The notes: a model not told the origin generated them from the letters alone. Positions 21,513 to 31,247 are shown, counted from the stretch's first letter. The stretch: 64,000 nt of DNA from Gracilaria gracilis (GCA_030374805.1 JARGSG010000053.1:124001-188000); one strand, 5' to 3'. Numbers and translations: made by a program.

Positions 21513-23576
21513 ATGGCCACCTCGAACTACGGTGTTGTGTCGGTTATTCAACCACCGTTGTTGAAATCTGTCGATCAACCATCGTTAATCAAGTTTGAGA
21601 CGGCGTATGCAGCGTACAGGGCGAAAGTGGACGACATCAACAAAGATCGAGACGAATCCGCCAAGCTTTCAGTTGCTTCTATCAAAGATTGCATGGAGTC
21701 TTCTACGCTCCATGCTCTCTGTCTCATGGGAGAGATCGGAGACGCAACCACCGTCGAGGAAGCAACTGCTGAAGACGTAAAGTCGTGGTTTGACACGGCT
21801 TCCACGTCTCACGCCAAGGATCTTTCAGAACGCATCGACGCCGCGTTACGTAATGTATCGTTCAAACCAAACAAGGAGGATCCGTCTGGTGGTGTGGTCA
21901 ACTTCGTCATTCAGGTCATCACCTCACTCGACGAGAACAATGCGTCAGAGGTACTGAAGGACACTGATATGGCTAAGAAGTTCTTAGATCGGCTTGTGAA
22001 CAAGTTTCAGCCCGATGTCTTGAAGGAAAGGATCAAGATGCTACGCCGCGGCTGGACAAAGAAGCAGCTCTCCGATATCAGGTTATTCAAAGACGAAGTA
22101 GCCAACATCGCCTTAGAGATCACCTTGACGGAGGCAGCACTGTCTCGAGTTCACCCTCAGAGAGCCAAACAACTTCGTGACAGTTCTTCTCGTAAGCAGC
22201 CGTCTTCTGCAAAGACTGCGAAGCAGAGCAGGAACAACAGTTCGGACCACAGCGCGGGGGCTCGTCGTCCCGGGAAGCGCAAAGAATCGGAATGGTCAGA
22301 ACCCTGCTTGAACGAACGTTGCGAAGGGGTACATCGTCTGAAGGACTGCCCTAACACGACTCCGGAATTGAAACGAGAGTTGTTTGAAAGGCACTACGGC
22401 AAAAGCGAGAGGAAGAGGGCAAAGAGTGTCAAAGCTACAGCTTCTAACAGTCCAAATTCTTTCGATGCAAGCGAAAGCCGTTTTCGCGTGGCTCTCGAGA
22501 ACAAGCTGTTCGACGTGTCACTCGGGGATTCAGGTGCTGATTTCAGCGCAATTGACAAAGACGTTTACAACAAGCTCACGTCTACAATTTCCGGCCTGCA
22601 AGTGAAGGTTCTTGACAAGCCCTTACTTTTAGAAGGCGCCTTCAAGAACGATCACGGACCCACCGCCCACGCAACTCATACCGTAATACTCTCTGTCACA
22701 ATATTCCTCCCCGGATCGAACATTCCGGTTAGGGTGCGTGGTGTTGAGTTCTTTGTCGTCGAACAGCAAATGGACGAGATTCTACTTGGTCGCCCGTTCC
22801 TTAACTCAATCGGGTTCAATCTTGGAGAACACCTCGCCCGTGTCAGGGACGAGATACACGACAAGCACGTGCAGGATCTGGACATTAAGCGTGTCAAACT
22901 TGCTCCAGCGAAGTATCAGGGACTGTCGTACATGAGTGCAGACGACGATCCGATTGAATTACCAGAGTGCCTTGCGGCAGGCATCGGAACAGACACCAAG
23001 GAATCTATCGATCAGGCTTTCGCAAAGATTCAATCCGAAGCGAAGAGCAACGGAATGTCCTCAAGCGGCCAGGAAAAGTTGTCCGCACTGCTGAAACATT
23101 ACCGAGATTGCTTTCGTATAAAGCTTGGGTCAGACCCACCGGTGAATGTGGCACCTCTTTCCATCACTCCAGCTGAGAATGCGAAGCCATATCGCTCCCC
23201 GCAAAGACGATACGCACCTCAGCAAAGGGATTTTCTCATCCAGTCCATTCGTGAACTAGAGGCTATCGGAGCCATCTACAAGAATCCGTCAGCCAGATGG
23301 GCTTCACCGGCACTCGCCGTGCCAAAGCCTGGCTCGACGAAACTCAGATTCACAGTAGACCTTCGTGGGCCCAACGCTCGTACTGTACCGATACAGTCTG
23401 CTATGCCCCATTTGGAGTCGCTCTTCCAGGATGTCACGGGAAGCAAGTGCTTCGCTAAAATTGACCTTGCACATGGTTATTGGCAGGTACCACTTTCCGA
23501 AGAATCGCAAGAAATGATGTCGATTCAAACGCCAATCGGCGTGTACTCCTCTAAACGCCTCTTGCAGGGCGGGTAG
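21513..23576 (+). CDS. Gypsy gag, protease and first part of RT
   Basis: ATG 21513 opens about 687 codons. Gag comes first, then a basic region and a zinc-knuckle variant CLNERCEGVHRLKDC (CX4CX3HX4C) near 22304. Protease: LGDSGADFSAID near 22525 with the D-S-G triad. RT fingers and palm: from about 23160, including FTVDLRGPNAR and FAKIDLAHGYWQVP (first catalytic Asp). The frame stops at TAG 23574-23576, a few codons after LLQGG. One extra G in GGCGGG explains it, because the next register continues RT without loss. Either a disabling point insertion, a base-calling error, or less likely a programmed shift. Confidence 0.85.
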   Translation: MATSNYGVVSVIQPPLLKSVDQPSLIKFETAYAAYRAKVDDINKDRDESAKLSVASIKDCMESSTLHALCLMGEIGDATTVEEATAEDVKSWFDTASTSHAKDLSERIDAALRNVSFKPNKEDPSGGVVNFVIQVITSLDENNASEVLKDTDMAKKFLDRLVNKFQPDVLKERIKMLRRGWTKKQLSDIRLFKDEVANIALEITLTEAALSRVHPQRAKQLRDSSSRKQPSSAKTAKQSRNNSSDHSAGARRPGKRKESEWSEPCLNERCEGVHRLKDCPNTTPELKRELFERHYGKSERKRAKSVKATASNSPNSFDASESRFRVALENKLFDVSLGDSGADFSAIDKDVYNKLTSTISGLQVKVLDKPLLLEGAFKNDHGPTAHATHTVILSVTIFLPGSNIPVRVRGVEFFVVEQQMDEILLGRPFLNSIGFNLGEHLARVRDEIHDKHVQDLDIKRVKLAPAKYQGLSYMSADDDPIELPECLAAGIGTDTKESIDQAFAKIQSEAKSNGMSSSGQEKLSALLKHYRDCFRIKLGSDPPVNVAPLSITPAENAKPYRSPQRRYAPQQRDFLIQSIRELEAIGAIYKNPSARWASPALAVPKPGSTKLRFTVDLRGPNARTVPIQSAMPHLESLFQDVTGSKCFAKIDLAHGYWQVPLSEESQEMMSIQTPIGVYSSKRLLQGG

Positions 23577-26118
23577 CGATTCTGGAAACCACTTCCAGGC
23601 CGTTCTTGCGGAGAAGTTCGATGGCAGGGTGGACAAAATGATACAATGGCTCGACGACTTTCTGCTTTACGCAGGGAATGAAGACGAATTGTTTGCAAAT
23701 CTCGAAGCCTTTCTTACTGTATGCCAGCAAATAGGTTTGAAGATCCACGCCGAGAAAACTACGCTGTTTGCCCGTGAAGTTCAGTTTTGTGGCAGGATTA
23801 TCTCGTCAACAGGAATTCAGTATCACCCCCGTCACTATGAGGTTCTCGTTGGTATGCGGAAGCCAACGTTCGCCGGCGAGCTTCAACAGTTCGTGTGCGC
23901 CACGAACTGGATGCGTAACGCCATCCCAGCGTATTCGAAACGCATCGCTCCCTTGCACCAACTACTTGAAAGTTGCTATGCATCTGTGGGGAAAAGAACG
24001 AAACGCTCCCTGAGCAATCTTTCCATCACCGACTCATGGGGCGCAGAACATGATTCCGCTTTTGCGGACATCAAACAGCAACTGAGTGCTTCAGTACAGC
24101 TTGCTCATCCTAAGGAGCATCACGACTTATGCCTTTTCACCGATGCATCGGACACACACTGGGCCGCGGTTCTCACCCAGGTGCCCTCGAAAGATCGTCG
24201 CAGGGCCATTCATGAGCAGCGGCATGAGCCATTATGCTTTCTTTCCGGATCATTCTCTGGATCAGCTGCAAACTGGTCAGTGCCCGAGAAAGAGGGATTC
24301 GCGATTGTGGAGTCCATGTGTCGCTTAGATTACTTGGTCATAGGACGGGAAGTCAACATCTTTACCGACCATGCCAACTTAGTATATCTGTACGACCCTT
24401 ATGGAAGAAACCCTGGTATTCCGAGACAAACGGCAAACAAGTTGATGCGCTGGGCAATCAAACTCAGTGCATTCCGTTATGTTGTTGAACACTTGCCAGG
24501 AGAATTCAACGTTTGGGCAGATATGTTGACGCGTTGGGCTGTCAACCCGAAGCGGACAGTGAATGCTCTTAAGGTGCTACGTGTCAAGGCGCTGATGGTC
24601 GCACCCATCAATCCCGGAACAAATGCCAACTTAGACTGGCCTTCTCTTGAAGATATTAGGAAAGTACAGTCTGCCTCGAAGGAACTGCATCCAATGGGAT
24701 TTCGGAAGGCGAGGAACGGTATTCGGGACTCGAGGGACATACTCTGGATCCCCACGAACTCTGACCTCCTCAAACTGCGAATTGTTATCGCCGCGCACAC
24801 GGGACATGGTGGACACAGAAGCTCGAATGTCACACTCACTACTATCAAGGCATACTTCTACTGGAAGGGCATGGATGAAGATGTGAAGTCTTTCGTGAAG
24901 ACTTGTATTCACTGTTTGTGCACAGCTCCAGCAAAAACAATTGCTCGCCCGCTAGGACATGCATTGCACGCTGAGCAACCCAACGAGCTGTTGCATTTTG
25001 ACTTTTGCTATATGTCCCCTGCTGAAGATGATTTCTTGTATGTGCTCGTGCTGAAGGACGACCACAGTGGATACGTCTGGTTGGTTCCTACTACAGAAAC
25101 AACGGCTCACGTCGTCGCACAGGAATTGATTCGATGGTTTGCTGCCTTTGGTGTCGTCACAAACTGGGTATCTGATCGTGGATCGCATTTCAAGAACGAA
25201 GTCGTAAGGCATCTGAAGGACAAGACGAAGTCATCTCACCACTTCACCTTGGCATATTGCCCTTGGTCCAATGGTACTGTTGAAGTAGTTTGCCGAGAGC
25301 TGCTCCGAGCTTGTAGGGCTCTTCTCTCCGAATACCAACTTCCGCACAACTGCTGGCCGAGTATTCTGCCCGTCGTGCAGTCCGTGCTGAACAGCTCAAT
25401 ACTTGAACGTCTCGGAAACCGTTGCCCCCTTACGGTTTTCACAGGTCACCAACAGGATACTCCTCTAGCAGCAATATCGAAGAAAGTGGATGGGACACGT
25501 CGCATTATCTCGCCAGAAAACATTCACGCTACTCAGTTGAGGAATATTGAGTCAATGCAGCGAGCCTTTCTCGAGATGCACAAAGATGTTTCTGCACGAT
25601 CTACGAAGAAACGACAGAAAGCTGTTGAGTCTCACAACAGGAAGGTCAACGTGAGACCTGTGAACTTTGCTGAAGGCGATTTTGTGCTTCGTGGTGTATT
25701 GCAACGAGAACGGAGTCGAAAACCTTCTTTGAAGTGGATAGGTCCGTATCGCGTCGTTGAGTGCAGGTCTGAGTACATCTTCGTGGTTGAATCTCTCATG
25801 GACGGAAACAAGCTTGAAGTGCACGGGCGAAGGTTGCAGTTTTTCCGCAACAAAGACTACGAGGTCACTGAAGAGCTGCGCAACTATCTCTCATATCAGC
25901 AAGGGGAATTGCTCGTGGTAGACAGGTTTGAAGACATCCGGCGCAAGAAAGGCACAGTAGAATTGCTGGTCAAGTGGCGCGGGTTTTCCGATGAAGAGAC
26001 GGACTGGGTTACTTTGTCGTCGCTCCGCGACGACGTTCCGGCACTAGTGAAGGAGTACCTGGAGGACGTCTCTGAGACTGGGACCAATCGGCAGCGCAAC
26101 ATTGCCGTAACTCTTTAG
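23572..26118 (+). CDS. Gypsy RT C-terminal part, RNase H, integrase, chromodomain
   Basis: Continues RT in the next register: HFQAVLAEKF, then WLDDFLLYA (catalytic palm, LDD for YIDD). RNase H near 24120 begins LCLFTDASDTHWAAV. Integrase: HHCC zinc-binding module HGGHR to CIHC at about 24800-24925, core Asp residues in LHFDFCYM and WVSDRGSHF, Glu in WSNGTVEVVCREL. A GPY/F-like stretch (KWIGPYRVVE) is followed by a chromodomain near 25910-26085 (VDRFEDIRRKKG, LLVKWRGF, DWVTLSSL). The chromodomain is expected to steer integration to marked chromatin. No stops within 849 codons. Confidence 0.92.
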   Translation, partial: GSDSGNHFQAVLAEKFDGRVDKMIQWLDDFLLYAGNEDELFANLEAFLTVCQQIGLKIHAEKTTLFAREVQFCGRIISSTGIQYHPRHYEVLVGMRKPTFAGELQQFVCATNWMRNAIPAYSKRIAPLHQLLESCYASVGKRTKRSLSNLSITDSWGAEHDSAFADIKQQLSASVQLAHPKEHHDLCLFTDASDTHWAAVLTQVPSKDRRRAIHEQRHEPLCFLSGSFSGSAANWSVPEKEGFAIVESMCRLDYLVIGREVNIFTDHANLVYLYDPYGRNPGIPRQTANKLMRWAIKLSAFRYVVEHLPGEFNVWADMLTRWAVNPKRTVNALKVLRVKALMVAPINPGTNANLDWPSLEDIRKVQSASKELHPMGFRKARNGIRDSRDILWIPTNSDLLKLRIVIAAHTGHGGHRSSNVTLTTIKAYFYWKGMDEDVKSFVKTCIHCLCTAPAKTIARPLGHALHAEQPNELLHFDFCYMSPAEDDFLYVLVLKDDHSGYVWLVPTTETTAHVVAQELIRWFAAFGVVTNWVSDRGSHFKNEVVRHLKDKTKSSHHFTLAYCPWSNGTVEVVCRELLRACRALLSEYQLPHNCWPSILPVVQSVLNSSILERLGNRCPLTVFTGHQQDTPLAAISKKVDGTRRIISPENIHATQLRNIESMQRAFLEMHKDVSARSTKKRQKAVESHNRKVNVRPVNFAEGDFVLRGVLQRERSRKPSLKWIGPYRVVECRSEYIFVVESLMDGNKLEVHGRRLQFFRNKDYEVTEELRNYLSYQQGELLVVDRFEDIRRKKGTVELLVKWRGFSDEETDWVTLSSLRDDVPALVKEYLEDVSETGTNRQRNIAVTL

Positions 26119-26157
26119 TAACTATCAATTGTTTGCACATCAATAGTTACGGGGCGC

Positions 26158-26524
26158 TGTTGTCTATTGTACAGCACCGTTGCCTGGTCGGGTTGAATTC
26201 TCTGTAACGAAGTATACAGTGCCACGTAGGTGCTGCATATGCAGTCAGCGTCTGATTTATGACCTTCTGACGACAATTCAGTACTGTGCCTAGTCAGGCG
26301 TAATGGTCTTCGTAGTTTCTACAATATACAATCTTGTGCTCTCAGCAGACAACTGAGAGTCGAGTGGTGCGCATAAAAGCCTCTCGCTCTGCGGGAGGCA
26401 ACCCACGAAAGAACGAACTCAAGCTTCGCGGGTGTGCCCTTTGTTTGTTCTCCTCTCCTCTATTCAACCCACCGGTCCTCCGTCCCGTCCTTCCTTGTCT
26501 GTCTCGGCCCGACGTCCGTCAACA
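26158..26524 (+). repeat. Gypsy 3' LTR
   Basis: 367 bp, apparently identical to the 5' LTR. It is preceded by a short purine-rich ACGGGG and followed by the target duplicate CGTTC. Confidence 0.92.
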
Positions 26525-26936
26525 CGTTCTTATCAATTCATTTCTGAACCAAAAACCGCAGATCGTATGAAACACAGAAGACCACCAAAGAAAGACGCGC
26601 TGCTGGGTTTACAACCCCAAAAAAGGGCTGTGCAAATGAAGTTAAACTACCACAGAAAGATATTTGGGGATCGTAAGATGCTTCATTTGGAGCAAATGAT
26701 CGACAGATGGAAAGCACTCCATTCGCTCATCCAAACGCCACGGCTCAATGGCGGCTTGAAATGGCTCCCGAACCTTCCACTAGTCTCGTCAAGTCTTTGC
26801 TGTTCTCTAATAATTCACAATGAAGAAGTGTAAACCTCTTTTCTTATACGCGCATTGTCAAAGAATAGTCTTCTTCAACTGTAAAAGAAAAGGATCACAT
26901 ATTTGGAATGCTCTAAGCTTCTATAATTCTTAGATC
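26525..26936. other. Spacer after the gypsy element
   Basis: A plus-strand frame runs from the LTR to 26833 (KHRRPPKKDALLGLQPQKR and onward) with no domain I recognise. It could be an exon that the insertion separated from the rest, but nothing on the other side of the element supports this. Confidence 0.35.
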
Positions 26937-28277
26937 CTAAACAAACAAACGGGTTCGCTGTGGCTGTGGAGGAGGGTCAAAAGAGAGACATCCTGTGAAA
27001 TTATCGTTGCTAATTTGGCCTTGTCCACATCCAATGCAACCGAAATTTCCGCTGTCTGGCTTGACGGAACCCGGAAAACAAGGGGTACAAGATTTGCGGC
27101 TCCAGGAAGGTTCCATCCCGGGTGGACACTCACCGCATTTTCCTTCGGAGTGTACGAAAAAAGTTCCATTCGGGCATTCAATATCGAAACAACGCGAAGA
27201 TCCTTCGAAGCTTACCATGTTTTTTGGACAGTCCTTGCATGACCTTGCGTTTATGTCACTACTGAACTCATCCTGCCCGCACGGAAAGCATTCCATATCT
27301 TTGTAACTCGTTCCAAGTGGACATGAAGCGCATGTTCCGTTTCTCATCAGCACCTGATCCGGTGGGCATTTTATGCATTCTGTTGCTCCCGTTGTAGAGA
27401 AACCGTCACCAGCGCAGGAGAAACAACTTGACATTATGTTTTCGAAATTTGTAAAAGTGTTTCTTCCGCATGGCCTACAATACGGATCGCCCACGTAGAA
27501 TCTCTGAGGTCCAACGTAATAGCTTCCGGCGGGGCACTTTCCGCAGACACCATCTTCCATAAGAGCTGTACCAGAGTCACAGGATATGCATGCTGTTCTT
27601 TCATCGTTAGAGTATGAATTTGGAGTACATAAAGAACATGGTTTCTGCCCTTCTTCTGCCTTGAAGAAGTTGTAAAAGCAAGAGAAACAGCCCTTGAAGT
27701 ACTCATTGTATTCTGTCCCAGCAGGGCACTTCCCACACTCTACGTTGTCATAATTTATCTCGGGTATCCCGATGGTGTAAAATGCGTCGGACTGAATTGG
27801 AACTTCTCCATGTGGACAGGCCACGCAATCAATTGCTCCGGGCTTAGAGTATGTCCCGTCAGGACATGGCAAGCAACTCTGTTTTCCAGTCTCTGGCTGA
27901 AAGGAATCTTCATAACAGGGAAGGCAATAGCTCCCATACAAAAAAGATCTGGACGAATACGTTCCGGCTGGACAAGGGACGCAGGGCTGATTGAAAGAGC
28001 TATTCATACGGGCGGTTCCAGACTCACAGACACATATAGTAGAATCTTCTCTAGCCATTGAATGGATTCCGCACTGGACACAAGAGGTTTCGCCGGATTC
28101 AGGTTGAACGCGACCAGCTGGGCATGGCGTGCACCCATTCTTACCACTTTCAGATTGAAAAGTTCCTGGTGGGCACCGAAGGCAGGACAAGTTAAAGGAA
28201 TAGAATCCAGGGTCACAAGAAAGAACGAAAGATAGACATAGAGAGGCGATTACAGTAGTGAGAAAGCTGGCCTCCAT
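26937..28277 (-). CDS. Secreted GCC2/GCC3 (ephrin-receptor-like) cysteine-repeat protein
   Basis: 446 codons, start chosen at ATG 28277 because a signal peptide follows directly (MEASFLTTVIASLCLSFVLS, then CDPG). The rest is about nine repeats of the CxxCPxGTxxxxxGxxxCxxC kind, each 35-45 residues, as in the GCC2/GCC3 and TNFR-like cysteine-rich repeats. Several N-glycosylation sites are present (NLSC, NSSF, NGTC, NGTF, NFTG). There is no second membrane segment and no GPI signal, so it is probably extracellular. It ends in a proline- and arginine-containing tail. It is a full-length paralogue of the plus-strand gene at 29751 and lies head to head with it. Function unknown; extracellular binding or wall structure is inferred from the fold. 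Confidence 0.82.
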   Translation of the reverse strand: MEASFLTTVIASLCLSFVLSCDPGFYSFNLSCLRCPPGTFQSESGKNGCTPCPAGRVQPESGETSCVQCGIHSMAREDSTICVCESGTARMNSSFNQPCVPCPAGTYSSRSFLYGSYCLPCYEDSFQPETGKQSCLPCPDGTYSKPGAIDCVACPHGEVPIQSDAFYTIGIPEINYDNVECGKCPAGTEYNEYFKGCFSCFYNFFKAEEGQKPCSLCTPNSYSNDERTACISCDSGTALMEDGVCGKCPAGSYYVGPQRFYVGDPYCRPCGRNTFTNFENIMSSCFSCAGDGFSTTGATECIKCPPDQVLMRNGTCASCPLGTSYKDMECFPCGQDEFSSDINARSCKDCPKNMVSFEGSSRCFDIECPNGTFFVHSEGKCGECPPGMEPSWSRKSCTPCFPGSVKPDSGNFGCIGCGQGQISNDNFTGCLSFDPPPQPQRTRLFV

Positions 28278-28555
28278 TACGCGGATGGAATTGGATTGAA
28301 AGCTTTTGAGAGAAGAAAAATTGACTTGGAGACGATCAGGTTAGTTGCGGGATTGATGTGAGCGGTACTTGTAGAGACGGAGCCAGACCAATTGACGAAT
28401 TTCAGATGTTCCGAAGGATAATTCGGGTGACGAGTAGTTATATGTGAACTCGAGCTCCGGTATCAAGAGAGGGCTTTCGTTTCCTACAATATTGGATGAA
28501 GCTTCCGTAGAGCTTGCTAAGGAAAATATATGCCAGCAAGCAAGCAATTATGCCG

Positions 28556-28558
<3 letters not shown>

Positions 28559-28593
<35 letters not shown>
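28559..28593 (+). repeat. Homopolymer of 35 G
   Basis: Uninterrupted G from 28559 to 28593 followed by ACCCCGGGTCCCC. Its true length is uncertain because such runs are poorly sequenced, and it may mark an assembly join. Confidence 0.9.
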
Positions 28594-28595
<2 letters not shown>

Positions 28596-29409
28596 CCCGG
28601 GTCCCCAAGCGAAAGACGAAGCCTTGATCACCAACAGATATCCTTGTTCAAACTCTTCATGGGCCTGGGTAAGGTCTCATAGCATCATCCAATCAATTAC
28701 TACCAAATCTTGAGAGGCTCGCACGACTTTCTGACCATGAATAAGGAACAGTTCTTTGATTCTGTGGATTCTATCGGTGAAAAACGAGGGAGTTGAACGC
28801 AGTTCGTACACTCTTGTGGTCGGCCGTTCTCATTATCAAACGGACAAGACGGGACAAAGGCCTAGTTTCTAAGGCAGAATCCACTGAACACTACGTTGAT
28901 TTTCCTTTGTGGCGAAATGTAGAGCTCGCGCTTACTTTATGCATAGGGGCCTTTAGACCTCCAAGGAAACATTATGCTTTAATCCTCCGTTTTGTTTGGA
29001 GCTTTCTACACGCTAGAAGATAAATGGACCCTCAAGAAAAACGGGCACGGAATTTAAAGCTTTCATGTTCGACAAAAGAGCGTATGATGTGGGTTTTTTG
29101 CAGCCTTCAATATCCAGCGTACGAGATTCTAAATGAATGAATCAACGATCTCTCCCCCAGTTAGGCTCGATGTATTAGAGCGAATGCAAGTGAGGCGTTG
29201 GAGAACTCAGCGATAAGCTTGTTCTCCTCAGCTGTGCGTTTATATAGTAGTTTAGAGAGCACAAAGTGCTCTCGTGAACACTAAATACAAATACTTAAAT
29301 GAATGGGTGCCACCTCATCTATTCTATCACTGAGACGATGGGCTTTGCAACGAGGGGCTACAAACCGGCAATTACTTGGCATTCGCCAAGTTTCCGGTTC
29401 AAGGTTGTA

Positions 29410-29495
29410 TCTCCCTTCCAACATCGGAGTGTAAAAGATGATGGTGAGCCGTCGCGAACCATGCCTGTTTCGTTCCGAGACCTAATGCCTTGATA
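29410..29495 (+). pseudogene. Copia RT remnant
   Basis: Translated on the plus strand it reads HRSVKDDGEPSRTMPVSFRDL, matching in layout the RT N-terminal segment HIKDDGEHGALRLKFRLVP of the copia element near 12140. Only about 30 codons are recognisable before stops. Confidence 0.45.
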
Positions 29496-29643
29496 AATTG
29501 CCTCTTTGGACGTCAGGAGCTTTCGATTGGACTGCGCGCTCCTTGCTCCTAGAGCCCGATTCCACCAAAGTCACCATCTTAGGAGCCAGATGTAACCTTT
29601 GAGCCCATCGAAGGACACTGATCCCCCTCGACAAAGCGCACCG

Positions 29644-29664
29644 GGGTATTAGTATATAATACCC
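29644..29664 (+). promoter_or_regulatory. TATA box inside a perfect inverted repeat
   Basis: GGGTATTA, GTATA, TAATACCC: 8-bp perfect arms with TATATAAT (29653-29660) across the centre, 90-100 bp before the ATG at 29751. Probable core promoter of the plus-strand cysteine-repeat gene. Confidence 0.55.
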
Positions 29665-29750
29665 GTCGCTTCGGCGCTGCCATCATCTAAAGTCATCGTA
29701 GTCGTCACTTCGATTCAATCGCAACTGTTCAGTCCACATCAATCACCTAA

Positions 29751-30995
29751 ATGCCTTGCCGTTCCCGTTTACTTCTCTACTTGTTTCCTTCCCTTTTCAT
29801 TACTCTCATACATTCTTGTGACCCTGGGTTTTACTCTTTTGAAGAGCATTGCATTCCCTGTCCACCAGGAACGTTTCAGGCAGAAAGCGGGCAAAATGGG
29901 TGTACACCATGTCCACCTGGTCAAATCCAACCGAATTCTGCCGGAACTTCTTGCTCCGAGTGCGGAATCAACTCAGTGAGCCAGGCAAATGCTACCATTT
30001 GTGTGTGTACGGCCGGAACTGTTCTTAATGGTTCTAAAGAATGTACCCCTTGCCCTCCTGGATTCCAGGTCTCCTACGAATCGTCTTCAGTTTGCAGTGG
30101 ATGTCCTCGTGATACATTTCAGCCGCAATCTGGACAAATGCGATGCCTACCCTGCCCGGAGGGCACATTCTCACTTCGCAGGGCAGTTCATTGCGACACT
30201 TGCCCTCAGGGACAAGTTCCACTCAACCCCGCTGGCGACAGTTGCCGAGGTGCTACAAATGAATTGTTATGCGGAAAATGTCCGCGTGGGAAAGAATACT
30301 CTCCGAATTGCAGAAATTGTATGCCATGCGCTCCCAAGTATTTCAAAGCTCATGAAGGCCAAGAGCCATGCGTACCGTGTCCTTCAAACAGCTTTGCTAT
30401 AGCGCATAGAACGGCTTGTCGTTTCTGTGAACGGGGCACGGCTTTAATGAAAGATGGAAGCTGCGGAAAGTGTCCCGCCGGAAGCTTTTACGTCGGTGGA
30501 AGAGAAATAGTAGACCATAGCCCTGTTTTGAATCATGAGGGATTCTGCCATTATTGTTTTATACACACCTTCACCAGCTATGATAATGTGATGTCGTCTT
30601 GTTTCATATGTGCTGGTGATAGCTACTCTTTTAGGGGAGCAACGGAATGTATAAAATGTGGTCAGGATGAGGTTCTGATGAAGAATGGAACTTGCGCAAC
30701 GTGTCCAATGGGAACAAAATACTTCGACATGGAATGCGTTCCTTGTGAGCTAGATACATACACTCGTATCACAAACGCTCGGTCTTGCCAATCTTGCCCC
30801 AAGAACACCTTTAGTCTTGCAGGATCTTCTACGTGTATCGCTTTTGACTGCCCAAACGGAACGTACTTTGTACACTCTGACGGCAAATGTGGTGAGTGTC
30901 CACCCGGAACGACACCAGGCCCTACTGGAACGTGCAGAAAACCGCCTCTTTATTGCGGTAGTAGTTCGGAATGTCGGGCTTACGGGCTCAGCTAG
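29751..30995 (+). CDS. Secreted GCC2/GCC3 cysteine-repeat protein, paralogue
   Basis: 414 codons from ATG 29751. The signal peptide is MPCRSRLLLYLFPSLFITLIHS, followed by CDPGFYSF as in the minus-strand paralogue. The repeats are collinear with that protein (for example ESGQNGCTPCPPG, ALMKDGSCGKCPAGSFYVG, NVMSSCF.CAGD, ECPPGT), so the two genes arose by duplication and inversion. The last repeat block of the paralogue is missing here; the C-terminus is instead CRKPPLYCGSSSECRAYGLS. Glycosylation sites NATI, NGSK, NGTC and NGTY are present. No membrane anchor. The gene has its own TATA box 90 bp upstream. Role unknown beyond secreted, disulfide-rich. Confidence 0.83.
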   Translation: MPCRSRLLLYLFPSLFITLIHSCDPGFYSFEEHCIPCPPGTFQAESGQNGCTPCPPGQIQPNSAGTSCSECGINSVSQANATICVCTAGTVLNGSKECTPCPPGFQVSYESSSVCSGCPRDTFQPQSGQMRCLPCPEGTFSLRRAVHCDTCPQGQVPLNPAGDSCRGATNELLCGKCPRGKEYSPNCRNCMPCAPKYFKAHEGQEPCVPCPSNSFAIAHRTACRFCERGTALMKDGSCGKCPAGSFYVGGREIVDHSPVLNHEGFCHYCFIHTFTSYDNVMSSCFICAGDSYSFRGATECIKCGQDEVLMKNGTCATCPMGTKYFDMECVPCELDTYTRITNARSCQSCPKNTFSLAGSSTCIAFDCPNGTYFVHSDGKCGECPPGTTPGPTGTCRKPPLYCGSSSECRAYGLS

Positions 30996-31247
30996 AGGGT
31001 GGCGGAGAAGGTGAACGAAGAAGGGGAGAAAAGAAGGGGAGCAAAGAAGGGGAGCAAAGAAGTTGAGCAGCGAAGTGCGGGGAGAAGTACCGTCCTGGAA
31101 AAGAGAAGCTCTTGGGAGAAAAACGTTTGTGGAGATGGTCCATATGTGTTTAAATCACAGTTTCCATCACGCGCGAACAAGGAGAAACGGCGACTCTCAA
31201 AGCCTACATTCGCATGGACCATGCCAGACTGAACTTCGTGAAGTGGT

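Larger units (their letters stand above)
21085..26524 (+). mobile_element. Full-length chromodomain Ty3/gypsy retrotransposon, recent insertion
   Basis: Two 367-bp LTRs (TGTTGTCTAT to CGTCAACA) that appear identical by eye flank gag, protease, RT, RNase H, integrase and a C-terminal chromodomain, in that order. The host sequence CGTTC is duplicated exactly at both ends (21080-21084 and 26525-26529). This is a chromovirus-type plant/fungal/algal retrotransposon of 5.44 kb. LTR identity indicates recent insertion. A single extra base in RT is the only visible lesion. Confidence 0.95.
28278..29750. other. Divergent intergenic region of the cysteine-repeat gene pair
   Basis: About 1.47 kb separating the two start codons. 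It holds a 35-base G run, a small copia RT remnant and, next to the plus-strand gene, a TATA box set in an inverted repeat. No clear TATA box was found close to the minus-strand start; TTATATG at 28436-28442 is the nearest candidate. Confidence 0.55.

Noticed and set aside
28559-28593. G run as telomeric repeat
   Set aside because: Pure homopolymer, no repeat unit such as TTAGGG or TTTAGGG.
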